From Treponema socranskii subsp. paredis ATCC 35535 (lineage in GTDB: Bacteria; Spirochaetota; Spirochaetia; Treponematales; Treponemataceae): 64,000 nt of DNA. The notes under the pieces are model-generated. The model saw only the letters and a program-made list of their open reading frames with translations, was not told where the DNA came from and did not search any database. The translations under genes and the position numbers were made by a program. This document shows positions 17,640 through 24,865 of the stretch, piece after piece. Position 1 is the first letter of the stretch. Each line of letters opens with the position of its first letter. Where the stretch lies: contig KE332515.1 of assembly GCA_000413015.1 (NCBI GenBank), positions 1,849,069 to 1,913,068 of the forward strand. Reading direction: 5' to 3'.

Positions 17640-18185
17640 TTACTTTAATATTACGAATGTATTGTTTGCAGTAGAAAAATATGCTGCTTTGTATATTTGC
17701 CAATCAGTTTTTGTCCGATATGCATCCAGTCCATCTTTTAAATTTTGCGGCAATAAATTTTTAAGCGGTGCGTACATGGGATCTGAAAAAATTTGATTTA
17801 AGACATTAAAAGCGGACTCAACCCCGTCGTTATTATCAGCGATAGAATAGCATGAAGAAATAAATGCCGTGATAACAAGAGAGCGTATTTCTTCATCTAT
17901 TTCAATAAGCTGCTTCCCCCATATAGTATTTATTACACCATCTGTTTTTTCTACTTTTACCATAAAAGTATTTTCCTCAGAATAATTAAATATAATTTTA
18001 CCCGCAGCATAGTCATTCATAAAAGTTTTAGCGCCGTCGGATTTTACCCATGTGAATACTCGCATAGGTACAGCCATACTCAAATGCGTTTTTTCTGCAA
18101 ATTCACTTTTTGCAACAGCGGTTGATACACATCCTATCAAGCAGCAAGTAATTACAGTAATCGCAATCGTTTTAAGAGTTTTCAT
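17640..18185 (-). CDS. Hypothetical lipoprotein
   Basis: 181 residues. Signal peptide and lipobox read ITVITCCLIGC, giving Cys19 as the probable acylated residue. The mature part has no recognised domain. AT-rich codon use matches the accessory island. It is followed, in its own direction, by the first TA module on the opposite strand. Function unknown. Confidence 0.65.
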   Translation of the reverse strand: MKTLKTIAITVITCCLIGCVSTAVAKSEFAEKTHLSMAVPMRVFTWVKSDGAKTFMNDYAAGKIIFNYSEENTFMVKVEKTDGVINTIWGKQLIEIDEEIRSLVITAFISSCYSIADNNDGVESAFNVLNQIFSDPMYAPLKNLLPQNLKDGLDAYRTKTDWQIYKAAYFSTANNTFVILK

Positions 18186-18259
18186 TTCAGCTCCTCCTCA
18201 TACACTATTCCGTTTTACTACCATCAAGCTTCTACTTTCCGAACTCGACATTCGATCTA

Positions 18260-19048
18260 TTATTTTTTCGAGCGGACGACGCGCATGCCGATAAAATTGT
18301 AGCGGGAAGCGGGGCTGCCGCAGTTTCTGAAATACGGCGAGCAGTCGGATGCTTCGGCATTCCATGCGCCGCCGCGTCCCATGCGGTCGGTGTTGTCGGC
18401 TGTGCGTTCGGCGCCGCGCGGGTTTACAAATTCGCCGGCCGTATAGCAGTCGTACCAATCCCAGCACCATTCCCATACGTTTCCGAAAAGATCGTAAAAG
18501 CCGAGAACGGAAGGCGATTTTAAACACACGGCATGTGTCATGCAGTCGCTGTTGTTTTTGTTCCACGATCGGTTTTCGTCGGCGTCTTTCGCCGCTTTTT
18601 TTTGTCCGTCGTGAACGCCGCCGCGCGCTGCGTATTCCCATTCGGATTCGGTCGGGAGCCGGTAGCCGTTCGCTTCCCAGCGGCATTGGGCGTTGTCCCA
18701 GACGTTGTTTTGTTCGTCGGGAACGGCGCCCCATTTTTTCGGATCGGATTCGCCTTTGATGATATAGCACGGGGTCAGTTTTTCGGTGATGCTGCGTTTG
18801 TTGCAGTAGACGAATGCGTCGTATTGGCTTATGTGTTCGACGGGGCGTTTGATTTGCGATTCGCCTTTTTTCGGACTGCTTGAAAAATATGCGGGATTTA
18901 CACCCATAATTTTTTTCCATTCGGCTTGGGTAACCAAATGTTCGTCCATGTAAAAGTCGTCGACGGTAACGGTGTGTACCGGTCGTTCGTCGGCCATACC
19001 GGTCGGAGAACCCATTTGAAATGTGCCGCCCTTAACTAAAATCATCAT
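18260..19048 (-). CDS. Formylglycine-generating-enzyme-fold (SUMF1) protein
   Basis: 262 residues covering one SUMF1/FGE domain from start to end: VKGGTFQMGSPTGMADERPVHTVTVDDFYMDEHLVTQAEW, GYRLPTESEWEYAARGG, LFGNVWEWCWDWY and the C-terminal RGGAWN...GMRVVRSKK. There is no signal peptide, so it is cytosolic as read. True sulfatase activation needs particular cysteines and a sulfatase; no sulfatase is nearby, so this may be a binding or regulatory FGE-fold protein. Codons at the 3' end do not show the adenine-directed pattern seen in the related gene at 31003. A leaderless-type promoter precedes it. Confidence 0.8.
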   Translation of the reverse strand: MMILVKGGTFQMGSPTGMADERPVHTVTVDDFYMDEHLVTQAEWKKIMGVNPAYFSSSPKKGESQIKRPVEHISQYDAFVYCNKRSITEKLTPCYIIKGESDPKKWGAVPDEQNNVWDNAQCRWEANGYRLPTESEWEYAARGGVHDGQKKAAKDADENRSWNKNNSDCMTHAVCLKSPSVLGFYDLFGNVWEWCWDWYDCYTAGEFVNPRGAERTADNTDRMGRGGAWNAEASDCSPYFRNCGSPASRYNFIGMRVVRSKK

Positions 19049-19056
19049 GTTCCCGT

Positions 19057-19085
19057 ATTATAACACACCTTTTGAAATTTATCAA
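19057..19085 (-). promoter_or_regulatory. Promoter of the SUMF1 gene, near-leaderless
   Basis: On the minus strand: TTGATA (19085-19080), 17-nt spacer, TATAAT (19062-19057), then 8 nt to the first of two tandem ATGs at 19048. No Shine-Dalgarno is present. Confidence 0.55.
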
Positions 19086-19223
19086 AAAAATTATGCCGGG
19101 GTTTTAGGCGGAGGCCTTTTTCGGGCGAAAATAATGTCATACCGCTCGATCAGCGGTTCCCGTATCGTTTTTTTTCATCGCTTTCCGAATCGGCACTTGC
19201 TTTGATAAAAAAATGAACTTTGC

Positions 19224-19252
19224 TTGATTTCTCATGCAGTCTGCCGTATACT
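19224..19252 (+). promoter_or_regulatory. Promoter of TA module copy 2
   Basis: TTGATT (19224-19229), 17-nt spacer, TATACT (19247-19252). It is homologous to the promoter of copy 1, so the duplication included the control region. Confidence 0.6.
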
Positions 19253-19269
19253 ATAAACGGAGGCAAAAT

Positions 19270-19548
19270 ATGGCAATGTTACAAGTCCGCGACATGGATG
19301 ACCGCTTATACGACAGATTGAAATTCGCCGCAAAACGTGATAACCGCTCAATCAGCCAACAAGTCGTTACCATTTTGCAAAATTATTTTACTTCCGTTCC
19401 CGTAAAACCGAAAAATGCCACAGAAGAATTTTTGAAACTTTCAGGAGCATGGGAAGATACAAGAAGTGCAGAAGAAATTATTGACGATATAAGAACTTCC
19501 CGCGTCAATTCAACAAGATTCGAGGCTGTAGATGGCATATTTGATTGA
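19270..19548 (+). CDS. Ribbon-helix-helix antitoxin, copy 2
   Basis: 92 residues from the ATG at 19270 (CGGAGG upstream). It differs from copy 1 at few positions, such as SVPVKPKN for SAPVKAKN and SGAWEDT for SGLWEDA, all outside the DNA-binding half. Its identical N-terminal ribbon-helix-helix means it could bind the operator of the other copy. It overlaps its toxin by 17 nt. Confidence 0.85.
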   Translation: MAMLQVRDMDDRLYDRLKFAAKRDNRSISQQVVTILQNYFTSVPVKPKNATEEFLKLSGAWEDTRSAEEIIDDIRTSRVNSTRFEAVDGIFD

Positions 19549-19930
19549 TACCGACATCATAATATTTGCGCTGCGAGGGGACAAGACTGTGTTGGCAAAA
19601 TTTGAGGAAAACAAAAATATTCCTATTTCCATTTCGATGATTACGTATGCAGAGCTTGTATTCGGTGCAAAACGCTCGCAGAATGAACGGACGAATATGC
19701 TAAAAGTGAATCGTATTCGCGAAATTTACCCTGTCGAAGAGCTGAATATCGGTATTATGGAACTATTTGCCGATATAAAAGCGAACATGTATTCCAAAGC
19801 AATGAGAATAGAAGACATGGATCTGTTTATTGCAGCGACGGCAATTTACAATGATTTGACTTTAGTAACCAATAAGACAAAGCATTTTAAAAATATTCCG
19901 CTATTGAAATTGGAAAACTGGAAAAGATAA
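19532..19930 (+). CDS. PIN-domain toxin, copy 2
   Basis: 132 residues, same length as copy 1, with the PIN aspartates and glutamate conserved. Differences cluster at SQNERTNMLK, LFADIKANMYSKAM and DLFIAATAIYNDLTLVTNKTKHF. Both copies look intact, so cross-talk between the two pairs is likely. A remnant of an alpha/beta hydrolase follows directly after its stop codon. Confidence 0.87.
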   Translation: MAYLIDTDIIIFALRGDKTVLAKFEENKNIPISISMITYAELVFGAKRSQNERTNMLKVNRIREIYPVEELNIGIMELFADIKANMYSKAMRIEDMDLFIAATAIYNDLTLVTNKTKHFKNIPLLKLENWKR

Positions 19931-19932
19931 TA

Positions 19933-20142
19933 AGAGAGCAGCCGGAAGCAAAAAAAGAATTTTCGCCGTATTTTGATTCCGTTTTTAAAGACTGCAAATC
20001 CGTGATGATTATAGCAAACAGTATTGGCGCGTTTTTCGCCATGCACGCTTTATCCGATATGCCGATAGAAACGGAAGAGCAAATGCGCTTCCTTGATAAT
20101 TGGCTGCAAAGCTTCACTGGTTCTAATTTATCTGTTAAATAA
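19933..20142 (+). pseudogene. Alpha/beta-hydrolase remnant with an internal deletion
   Basis: An open stretch of 69 codons without a start reads KSVMIIANSIGAFFAMHAL, a nucleophile-elbow motif (Asn-Ser-Ile-Gly) of small alpha/beta hydrolases, then passes directly to ETEEQMRFLDNWLQSF, which resembles the extreme C-terminus of the same kind of protein. The central part and the N-terminus are absent. It begins 3 nt after the PIN gene stop. Family identity is from memory of the motif order, so moderate confidence. Confidence 0.55.
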
Positions 20143-20223
20143 CCGCCGAAAACCCAACCATATATATTTTTATTATTTTTTATCGTTTCAATTGGAAGGC
20201 ATAAGCTGAAGATAAATGTTAAA

Positions 20224-20496
20224 TTAATAATCACCCGTAGTAATAGCTTTTCTTAAAATACTGTTTATTCTGGTCTGATAGCCTTTACCTAACGACTGAA
20301 GGACCGCAAGAATATCGGCATCTATTTTTATAGAAATTGTTTTTTTAACGGGTGTTACATTCCAATATGCTTCATGCGCCGGTCTTAGCCTTGCAATTTG
20401 TTTCTTTGTTAATTTAGGACTATCCTCATCATACGATATAGGATAATTTTTTATTTCTTCCAATCTTTCAGCCGTTAATTTTTTTGAAGTAATCAT
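20224..20496 (-). CDS. brnA: BrnA-family antitoxin
   Basis: 90 residues. The central region (LRPAHEAYWNVTPVKKTISIKIDADILAVLQSLGKGYQTRINSILRKAI) is the BrnA ribbon-helix-helix, which binds DNA and neutralises the BrnT RNase. The gene overlaps the end of the toxin gene by 29 nt. It looks complete although its toxin is truncated, so it may act only as a transcription factor. Confidence 0.8.
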   Translation of the reverse strand: MITSKKLTAERLEEIKNYPISYDEDSPKLTKKQIARLRPAHEAYWNVTPVKKTISIKIDADILAVLQSLGKGYQTRINSILRKAITTGDY

Positions 20497-20686
20497 AATA
20501 TTCCTCCCTCAAGTCTTTATCTGCTTGCCGTGCGGATATTAACCGTATTCTGTTTTTCTTTTCAGTAAAAAAGACCAGAACTATCAATATTCCGTTCAAA
20601 TTTCCGATTCCGTAATATCTATCCTCTTTTTCGGAATGCTCAAAACCATATCCTATTAAAAAGGCAGGGTCATCAAATACTTCCAA
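20468..20686 (-). pseudogene. brnT: BrnT-family toxin lacking its N-terminus
   Basis: The frame reads EVFDDPAFLIGYGFEHSEKEDRYYGIGNLNGILIVLVFFTEKKNRIRLISARQADKDLREEYY, the BrnT core with the ISAR motif. Normal BrnT proteins of about 90 residues start with an F-x-W-D-x2-K-x2-N-x3-HG block, which is missing: upstream in frame there are only AELEEIL and then a stop. The only start is TTG at 20686. The break lies about 17 nt from the attC-like site at 20703, suggesting loss through recombination there. Probably inactive. Confidence 0.75.
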
Positions 20687-20702
20687 TATTTCTTCTAGTT
20701 CC

Positions 20703-20756
20703 GCTCAACCCGCATCATTGCACTGAAGCAATATCAACTTGAAGCGGATGTTAGAC
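20703..20756 (+). other. Integron attC-like recombination site
   Basis: GCTCAAC (20703-20709) fits RYYYAAC and GTTAGAC (20750-20756) fits GTTRRRY. The right arm TTGAAGCGGATGTTAGAC has the same spacing as classical attC right arms (TTGAA, six bases, GTTAGAC). CCGCATCA pairs with TGAAGCGG with one mismatch, and TTGC/GCAA forms an inner hairpin. No integrase gene lies in the window. The call is from sequence pattern only. Confidence 0.5.
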
Positions 20757-20800
20757 GTCTTTTATTTACTATGATGAATTATCTGTAACACATAAAAATT

Positions 20801-21196
20801 CTATACTTTGTCCCAAAATGTATCTTCTGCCGATTGTTGTTCGGCAAAAGTCCATACTTCTTGTATCTTACCGTTTTCTATTTTGAATAGATCAATACCC
20901 GGATCATTGAGCTTGTCGGAACCTCTTTGAGCTACGGAAACAACACTTGCAGCAACAAAACACTCGTTGCTTGCAGCCCAATTGGTAATAACTTTAAATG
21001 TACCGCCGCTCCTTTTTGCAAATTCCCCTAAACGCTCTCCCAATGCCTGTTTCCCTACAACCGTACCTGAAAGCGAACTTTCGCCTCCCATGTGCCATAC
21101 AATAGCATCGGAGATTGTTGCAAAAACTCCCGCAAAATCACCTCTTTCCAATGCATCGCGATAAGCATCAAATACTTTCATTGTTTCATTTTTCAT
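20801..21196 (-). CDS. SnoaL-like / NTF2-fold protein
   Basis: 131 residues: MKVFDAYRDALERGDFAGVFATISDAIVWHMGGESSLSGTVVGKQALGERLGEF is characteristic of the SnoaL/NTF2-like ketosteroid isomerase fold, a small conical cytosolic barrel. The function cannot be predicted from the fold. It is divergent from an HxlR regulator, with two palindromic sites between them, and is probably its target. It has a GGAG site before the ATG at 21196. Confidence 0.8.
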   Translation of the reverse strand: MKNETMKVFDAYRDALERGDFAGVFATISDAIVWHMGGESSLSGTVVGKQALGERLGEFAKRSGGTFKVITNWAASNECFVAASVVSVAQRGSDKLNDPGIDLFKIENGKIQEVWTFAEQQSAEDTFWDKV

Positions 21197-21241
21197 AAAA
21201 TTCCTCCGGCAAATATTTAGAAGAAATCCTCTCTTCTATAG

Positions 21242-21309
21242 GTATTATTATACTCCTTTATCTTGATTTTACAAGTACGAACATTTATAATACATGGTAT
21301 CTAATATAC
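21242..21309. promoter_or_regulatory. Two palindromic sites between HxlR and SnoaL-like genes
   Basis: GTATTATTATAC (21242-21253) and GTATCTAATATAC (21297-21309) are both GTAT-N4/5-ATAC palindromes, 55 nt apart, one near each divergent gene. They are plausible HxlR operators. Confidence 0.45.
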
Positions 21310-21328
21310 TACCGCAAAGGAGTTTTTT

Positions 21329-21673
21329 ATGATGTCGATTTATGATAAGTGCCCCTTCGCTACTACTCAAAGAGTATTGCAAGGGAAATGGGCGATTATA
21401 ATTTTATATCATCTGAGTACGGGCGCAAAAAGGTTTAATGAACTTCAAAGATTGATGCCTACAACAACTCGAACTGTTTTAACGAGACAGCTGCGTCAGC
21501 TTGAAAAAGATAAACTGATCGACCGAAAAGTCTTTGCCGAAGTCCCGCCTCATGTTGAATACTCTTTAAGTAAATTGGGAACTAAATTTCAAAAAGTGTT
21601 AGACGAGATTGAGATTTTCGGCTTGAGTTATATCGCCGAATTACATAAAATGCAAAAAGGAAAAAGCAGTTGA
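21329..21673 (+). CDS. HxlR-family transcriptional regulator
   Basis: 114 residues, typical for HxlR winged-helix proteins: YDKCPFATTQRVLQGKWAIIILYHLSTGAKRFNELQRLMPTTTRTVLTRQLRQLEKDKLIDRKVFAEVPPHVEYSLS. Cys8 in KCPF is the position used for redox or electrophile sensing in some relatives. AAAGGAG precedes the ATG. It probably controls itself and the divergent SnoaL-like gene, and possibly the PanE-like gene 81 nt downstream. Confidence 0.9.
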   Translation: MMSIYDKCPFATTQRVLQGKWAIIILYHLSTGAKRFNELQRLMPTTTRTVLTRQLRQLEKDKLIDRKVFAEVPPHVEYSLSKLGTKFQKVLDEIEIFGLSYIAELHKMQKGKSS

Positions 21674-21754
21674 GTTTCCATCAATATTTTACTTTTTTAT
21701 ACGGAAATCTATTTGTGGAATAATTTTCAATTCAGAGGAGACCGCAGTCGACAA

Positions 21755-22630
21755 ATGAAACTCTTAATCTACGGTGCGGGCGTAATCGGCGGTTTGTATG
21801 CCGCCGTGTTCGCCGAAGCGGGCTATGACACGACGGTGTACGCAAGAGGGAAAAAACTTGAAACGCTGAAAACGTGCGGCTTGCTGTATGAAAAAAACGG
21901 CAAACAGTATAAAGCAAAGGTTAAAGTTATCGATGCATTGCAAAACGATGATATCTATGATTTTATCTTTTTGACGGTAAAAGAAAATCAAGTGCATACG
22001 GCGCTCGAAGAACTCCGGTCGAACGGCAGCCCGAACATCGTTACAATGGTCAACACGCTTGAACCTTACGCCGACTGGGAGAACCTGTGCGGCGAAGGGC
22101 GTATTATCCCTGCGTTTCCGGGGGCGGGCGGCAGCTATGAAGACGGCGTGTTGAAAGCGGATTTTACGCCGCCTCTTATTCAGGCTACGACATTCGCCGA
22201 AATCGGCGGGAACACATCGGAGCGGTTGAAAAAACTTGCGGCCCTTTTTAAGACGGCGGGCGTGCCGTACCGAATCGTAAAAGACATGCATGCCTGGCAG
22301 CTCTGTCACTTGGCTCTGGTTGTTCCGATTGCCGATGCGTATTATAAAGCCGAAAATCCGGAAGAGATTTGGAAAGAAGCGGGCATTATGAACGATACGG
22401 CACGGCACATAAAAAACAATTTTCAAAAATTGTACCGTTCGGGAGTAAAACTTTTACCGCCGAAAATGCACCTTTTGAGACTGCTGCCGGCTCCCGTGCT
22501 GCAAGGCATTTTTACTCAAGTTTTTAAAAGCCGCTTCGGAAATTTATTTATGTACCGGCACTCGATGAAAGCGCCCGACGAAATGCGATCTCTGCACACA
22601 CAGTTGTATCAATACCTTGCCGGGCTGTAA
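21755..22630 (+). CDS. PanE/ApbA-like oxidoreductase lacking the catalytic lysine
   Basis: 291 residues from the ATG at 21755. GAGVIGG (residues 7-13) gives the NADP-binding Rossmann start. In the C-terminal domain, where PanE has W-x-K-x3-N, this protein reads HAWQLCHLALVV: the tryptophan is kept but lysine and asparagine are replaced. It is thus unlikely to be a ketopantoate reductase and may act on another substrate. It lies downstream of the HxlR gene on the same strand and could share its control. Confidence 0.75.
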   Translation: MKLLIYGAGVIGGLYAAVFAEAGYDTTVYARGKKLETLKTCGLLYEKNGKQYKAKVKVIDALQNDDIYDFIFLTVKENQVHTALEELRSNGSPNIVTMVNTLEPYADWENLCGEGRIIPAFPGAGGSYEDGVLKADFTPPLIQATTFAEIGGNTSERLKKLAALFKTAGVPYRIVKDMHAWQLCHLALVVPIADAYYKAENPEEIWKEAGIMNDTARHIKNNFQKLYRSGVKLLPPKMHLLRLLPAPVLQGIFTQVFKSRFGNLFMYRHSMKAPDEMRSLHTQLYQYLAGL

Positions 22631-22679
22631 ATATAAACATAAAAGTGATACTATATGTAAGCAAAGGAGATTGCAAAGC

Positions 22680-23282
22680 ATGCGTTTATTTTTATGTTCA
22701 CATTTTTCAAGTGTCGGCTCCGCCGTCGAAGAGCAAATTGCGGGGAAAAAGGTTCTGTTCATTCCGACCGCATCAATACACGAAGGGTATACGGGATATG
22801 TCGGTTCGGCACGTAAATTATTCAAAAAAGCGGGCGCCTTGCTGACGGAAACCGATATTTCGAGCGAAGAATTTTCGAAAATAAAAACGCTGTTTGATGA
22901 TGCCGATGTTATTTATTTTACCGGAGGTAATTCGTTTTTCCTCATCGACTGTTTACGAAAAACCGGAACGGATAAACTTTTAAAACGGCAGCTGGAAAAA
23001 GGGAAATTATTTATCGGAGAGTCGGCAGGGGCTATCGTATGTGCACCGACAATTTCTTATATTGAGAAAATGGATCCGATTCCGAAAGATTATTCGCAAA
23101 GCGACTATGCGGGATTAAAGCTTATTGATTTTTATATCCTGCCGCATTATCTTACCGCGCCGTTCAAAAAAGCTACGGAGCAAATTATGCAAGCCTTTCC
23201 GACGCTCGAAATATGCGCTATCAATAATTCGCAAGCCGTTATTATTGAAGACGGCAAACGGACAATAATCAGCGTGGAATGA
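22680..23282 (+). CDS. Peptidase E-like (S51) protein
   Basis: 200 residues from the ATG at 22680 (AAAGGAG upstream). Class I glutamine-amidotransferase-like fold with the S51 nucleophile Ser115 in IGESAGAIV, preceded by YFTGGNSFFLID. Peptidase E cleaves dipeptides with N-terminal aspartate in the cytosol; relatives act on cyanophycin dipeptides. Its stop overlaps the next start (ATGA), so both genes are coupled. Exact substrate unknown. Confidence 0.85.
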   Translation: MRLFLCSHFSSVGSAVEEQIAGKKVLFIPTASIHEGYTGYVGSARKLFKKAGALLTETDISSEEFSKIKTLFDDADVIYFTGGNSFFLIDCLRKTGTDKLLKRQLEKGKLFIGESAGAIVCAPTISYIEKMDPIPKDYSQSDYAGLKLIDFYILPHYLTAPFKKATEQIMQAFPTLEICAINNSQAVIIEDGKRTIISVE

Positions 23283-23977
23283 AACTCATCTGTGTCGGCG
23301 ACAGCTTAACATTCGGTAATGTCGGCTATTCGTATATTCATTTTTTAAACAAAAAAATTCATGCCGTAAACAAAGGAAAAAACGGCGACACGCTTAGGGG
23401 CGCTTACGGCCGGCTCAAAAAAATAATCGATAAGCCCCGACACGGGGGCGGTACATTCATCCTCGGAATCGGTACAAACGATATTCTGCTGCCGTATTTA
23501 AAATCCCTTTCTTTGTTTTGGTTTTTGACAATGAATCTGCGCTGCAAAATAAAACGGTGCATAGAAAACGACGATGTCTTTGAACGCGAATACGACAGGC
23601 TTTTGCACTTATGCTCAGAAAAAAATAAACACATAATCGTTTTCGGAATGCCGTTTATTAATTTAAAAAATTTTCCGCACGAAAAGACGATACGAAGAAA
23701 CGCCGTTATCAAACGATTGGCGCAAAAATATAATTATTCTTTTATCGATATATACGAACTGCAAAAAGAAACGCTTCCGCCCGACAAGCGCACCTATACG
23801 TGGAAACACGGTTTTGCGTTCAGGCTTATAGATGCCGTCATAATGACGCTGTTGCCGTTTTGTAAAGACGGGTTCGCAAAAGCACGAGGTTTGAATGCAA
23901 GCGTAGACGGCGTTCATTTTAATTCGGCATCGGCAAGAATTTTGGCTGCGGAAATAGAAAAAGCCGTATTGCAATAA
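23279..23977 (+). CDS. SGNH/GDSL-type esterase
   Basis: 232 residues. Block I is ICVGDSLTFG with Ser9 as nucleophile, block III is GIGTNDI, and block V is DGVHFN supplying the Asp/His of the triad. It lacks a signal peptide. The family deacylates lipids, thioesters or acetylated sugars. It has an unusually long middle segment (SLFWFLTMNLRCKIKRCIENDDVFERE) compared with small SGNH enzymes. Translationally coupled to the S51 gene. Confidence 0.85.
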   Translation: MKLICVGDSLTFGNVGYSYIHFLNKKIHAVNKGKNGDTLRGAYGRLKKIIDKPRHGGGTFILGIGTNDILLPYLKSLSLFWFLTMNLRCKIKRCIENDDVFEREYDRLLHLCSEKNKHIIVFGMPFINLKNFPHEKTIRRNAVIKRLAQKYNYSFIDIYELQKETLPPDKRTYTWKHGFAFRLIDAVIMTLLPFCKDGFAKARGLNASVDGVHFNSASARILAAEIEKAVLQ

Positions 23978-24010
23978 AGTCCGCAAAAGCCGCCGATTCG
24001 GCGGCCGCGT

Positions 24011-24463
24011 TTATTTGCCGTATTTTCTTTCTATAGCGGAAAGAGTGTCGACCCGTTCCGTGTAGACACCGTCTTCAAAGCGGGCATCGAGAAAGGCATC
24101 GACAATCATTTTCGCTTCTTCGGGTCCGACGATACATACGCCCATGGCGACAGCGTTTATATCGCTGTGTTCGACGGCGAGCTTTGCCGTACACGGTTCG
24201 CTGCACGCCGCAGCCCTCACTCCCGGAACCTTGTTTGCGGCAAGAGAAATGCCGACGCCCGATCCGCACACCATCACACCCTTTTCAACTTCACGCGATT
24301 TAATCGCTTCGGCAACCTTTAAGCCGAATTCGGCATAGTTTGCCGGAACCTTCGAATCCGCCGCACCGTAATCAACGCATTCGTATCCTTTATTGCGAAC
24401 GTGTTCCATTAAAATATGTTTTAATGCAACGCCCGAATGATCGCTTCCGAATCCGATTTTCAT
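24011..24463 (-). CDS. rpiB: Ribose 5-phosphate isomerase B / LacAB-type sugar-phosphate isomerase
   Basis: 150 residues. N-terminal IGFGSDHSGVALK, the active-site VCGSGVGISLAANKVPGVRAA with the catalytic cysteine, and a conserved histidine (VEHSDINAVAMG) identify RpiB. It isomerises aldose and ketose phosphates. Being divergent from the acid-sugar operon, it may act on a four- or five-carbon sugar phosphate made there; RpiB paralogues do this in tetritol pathways. That link is inference. AAGGGGG precedes the ATG. Confidence 0.9.
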   Translation of the reverse strand: MKIGFGSDHSGVALKHILMEHVRNKGYECVDYGAADSKVPANYAEFGLKVAEAIKSREVEKGVMVCGSGVGISLAANKVPGVRAAACSEPCTAKLAVEHSDINAVAMGVCIVGPEEAKMIVDAFLDARFEDGVYTERVDTLSAIERKYGK

Positions 24464-24621
24464 ATGCGCCCCCTTGTTGTATAAAAATTATTAAAACTTC
24501 ATATCGAAGTACGATACTATAATAACACATTGATAATTAAAAAAACAGTCTGCCGCTCCGAAATGTTCGGCAATCGCTTTTACGGAATTCGAATTATTGA
24601 GAGGAAATTTTCTTTGTGCTT

Positions 24622-24680
24622 GATGTTGCAATAAACGACTATAATTGCGTTTTGCAACCTTCGGTGCGTATTGCAACATC
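24622..24680. promoter_or_regulatory. Inverted repeat, candidate enhancer for a sigma-54 activator
   Basis: GATGTTGCAATA (24622-24633) and TATTGCAACATC (24669-24680) are exact inverted copies with 35 nt between, and a further TTTTGCAACC lies inside at 24650. It sits about 155-210 nt upstream of the sigma-54 promoter, the usual range for an activator. The rest of the 24464-24865 gap is AT-rich and holds no gene that I can see. Confidence 0.55.
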
Positions 24681-24833
24681 GGATTTTAATTTTCTTAAAC
24701 GGTATTAAAAAAATATTTTTTATAATATACGTTTATTTTGCAGCCGTCCGCAGTAACCGCGGTAAACCGCAGCGCTTTCAGTACATAATTTATCTTTCCT
24801 CGTTCGAAATTTTTGCCGCGTGTTTTAAATTGA

Positions 24834-24850
24834 TTGGCACGAATATTGCA
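24834..24850 (+). promoter_or_regulatory. Sigma-54 (RpoN) promoter of the acid-sugar operon
   Basis: TTGGCACGAATATTGCA fits the -24/-12 consensus TTGGCACG-N4-TTGC with the GG and GC 10 nt apart. Transcription would start about 12 nt after the GC, near 24860, only about 5 nt before the ATG at 24866. Confidence 0.75.
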
Positions 24851-24865
24851 AAATAAAATTTGTTT

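Noticed and set aside
18260-18420. A second DGR variable region in the other SUMF1 gene
   Set aside because: Its C-terminal codons (GCA TCC GAC TGC TCG CCG TAT) do not fit A-only changes from AAC codons, and no hairpin follows in the right place.
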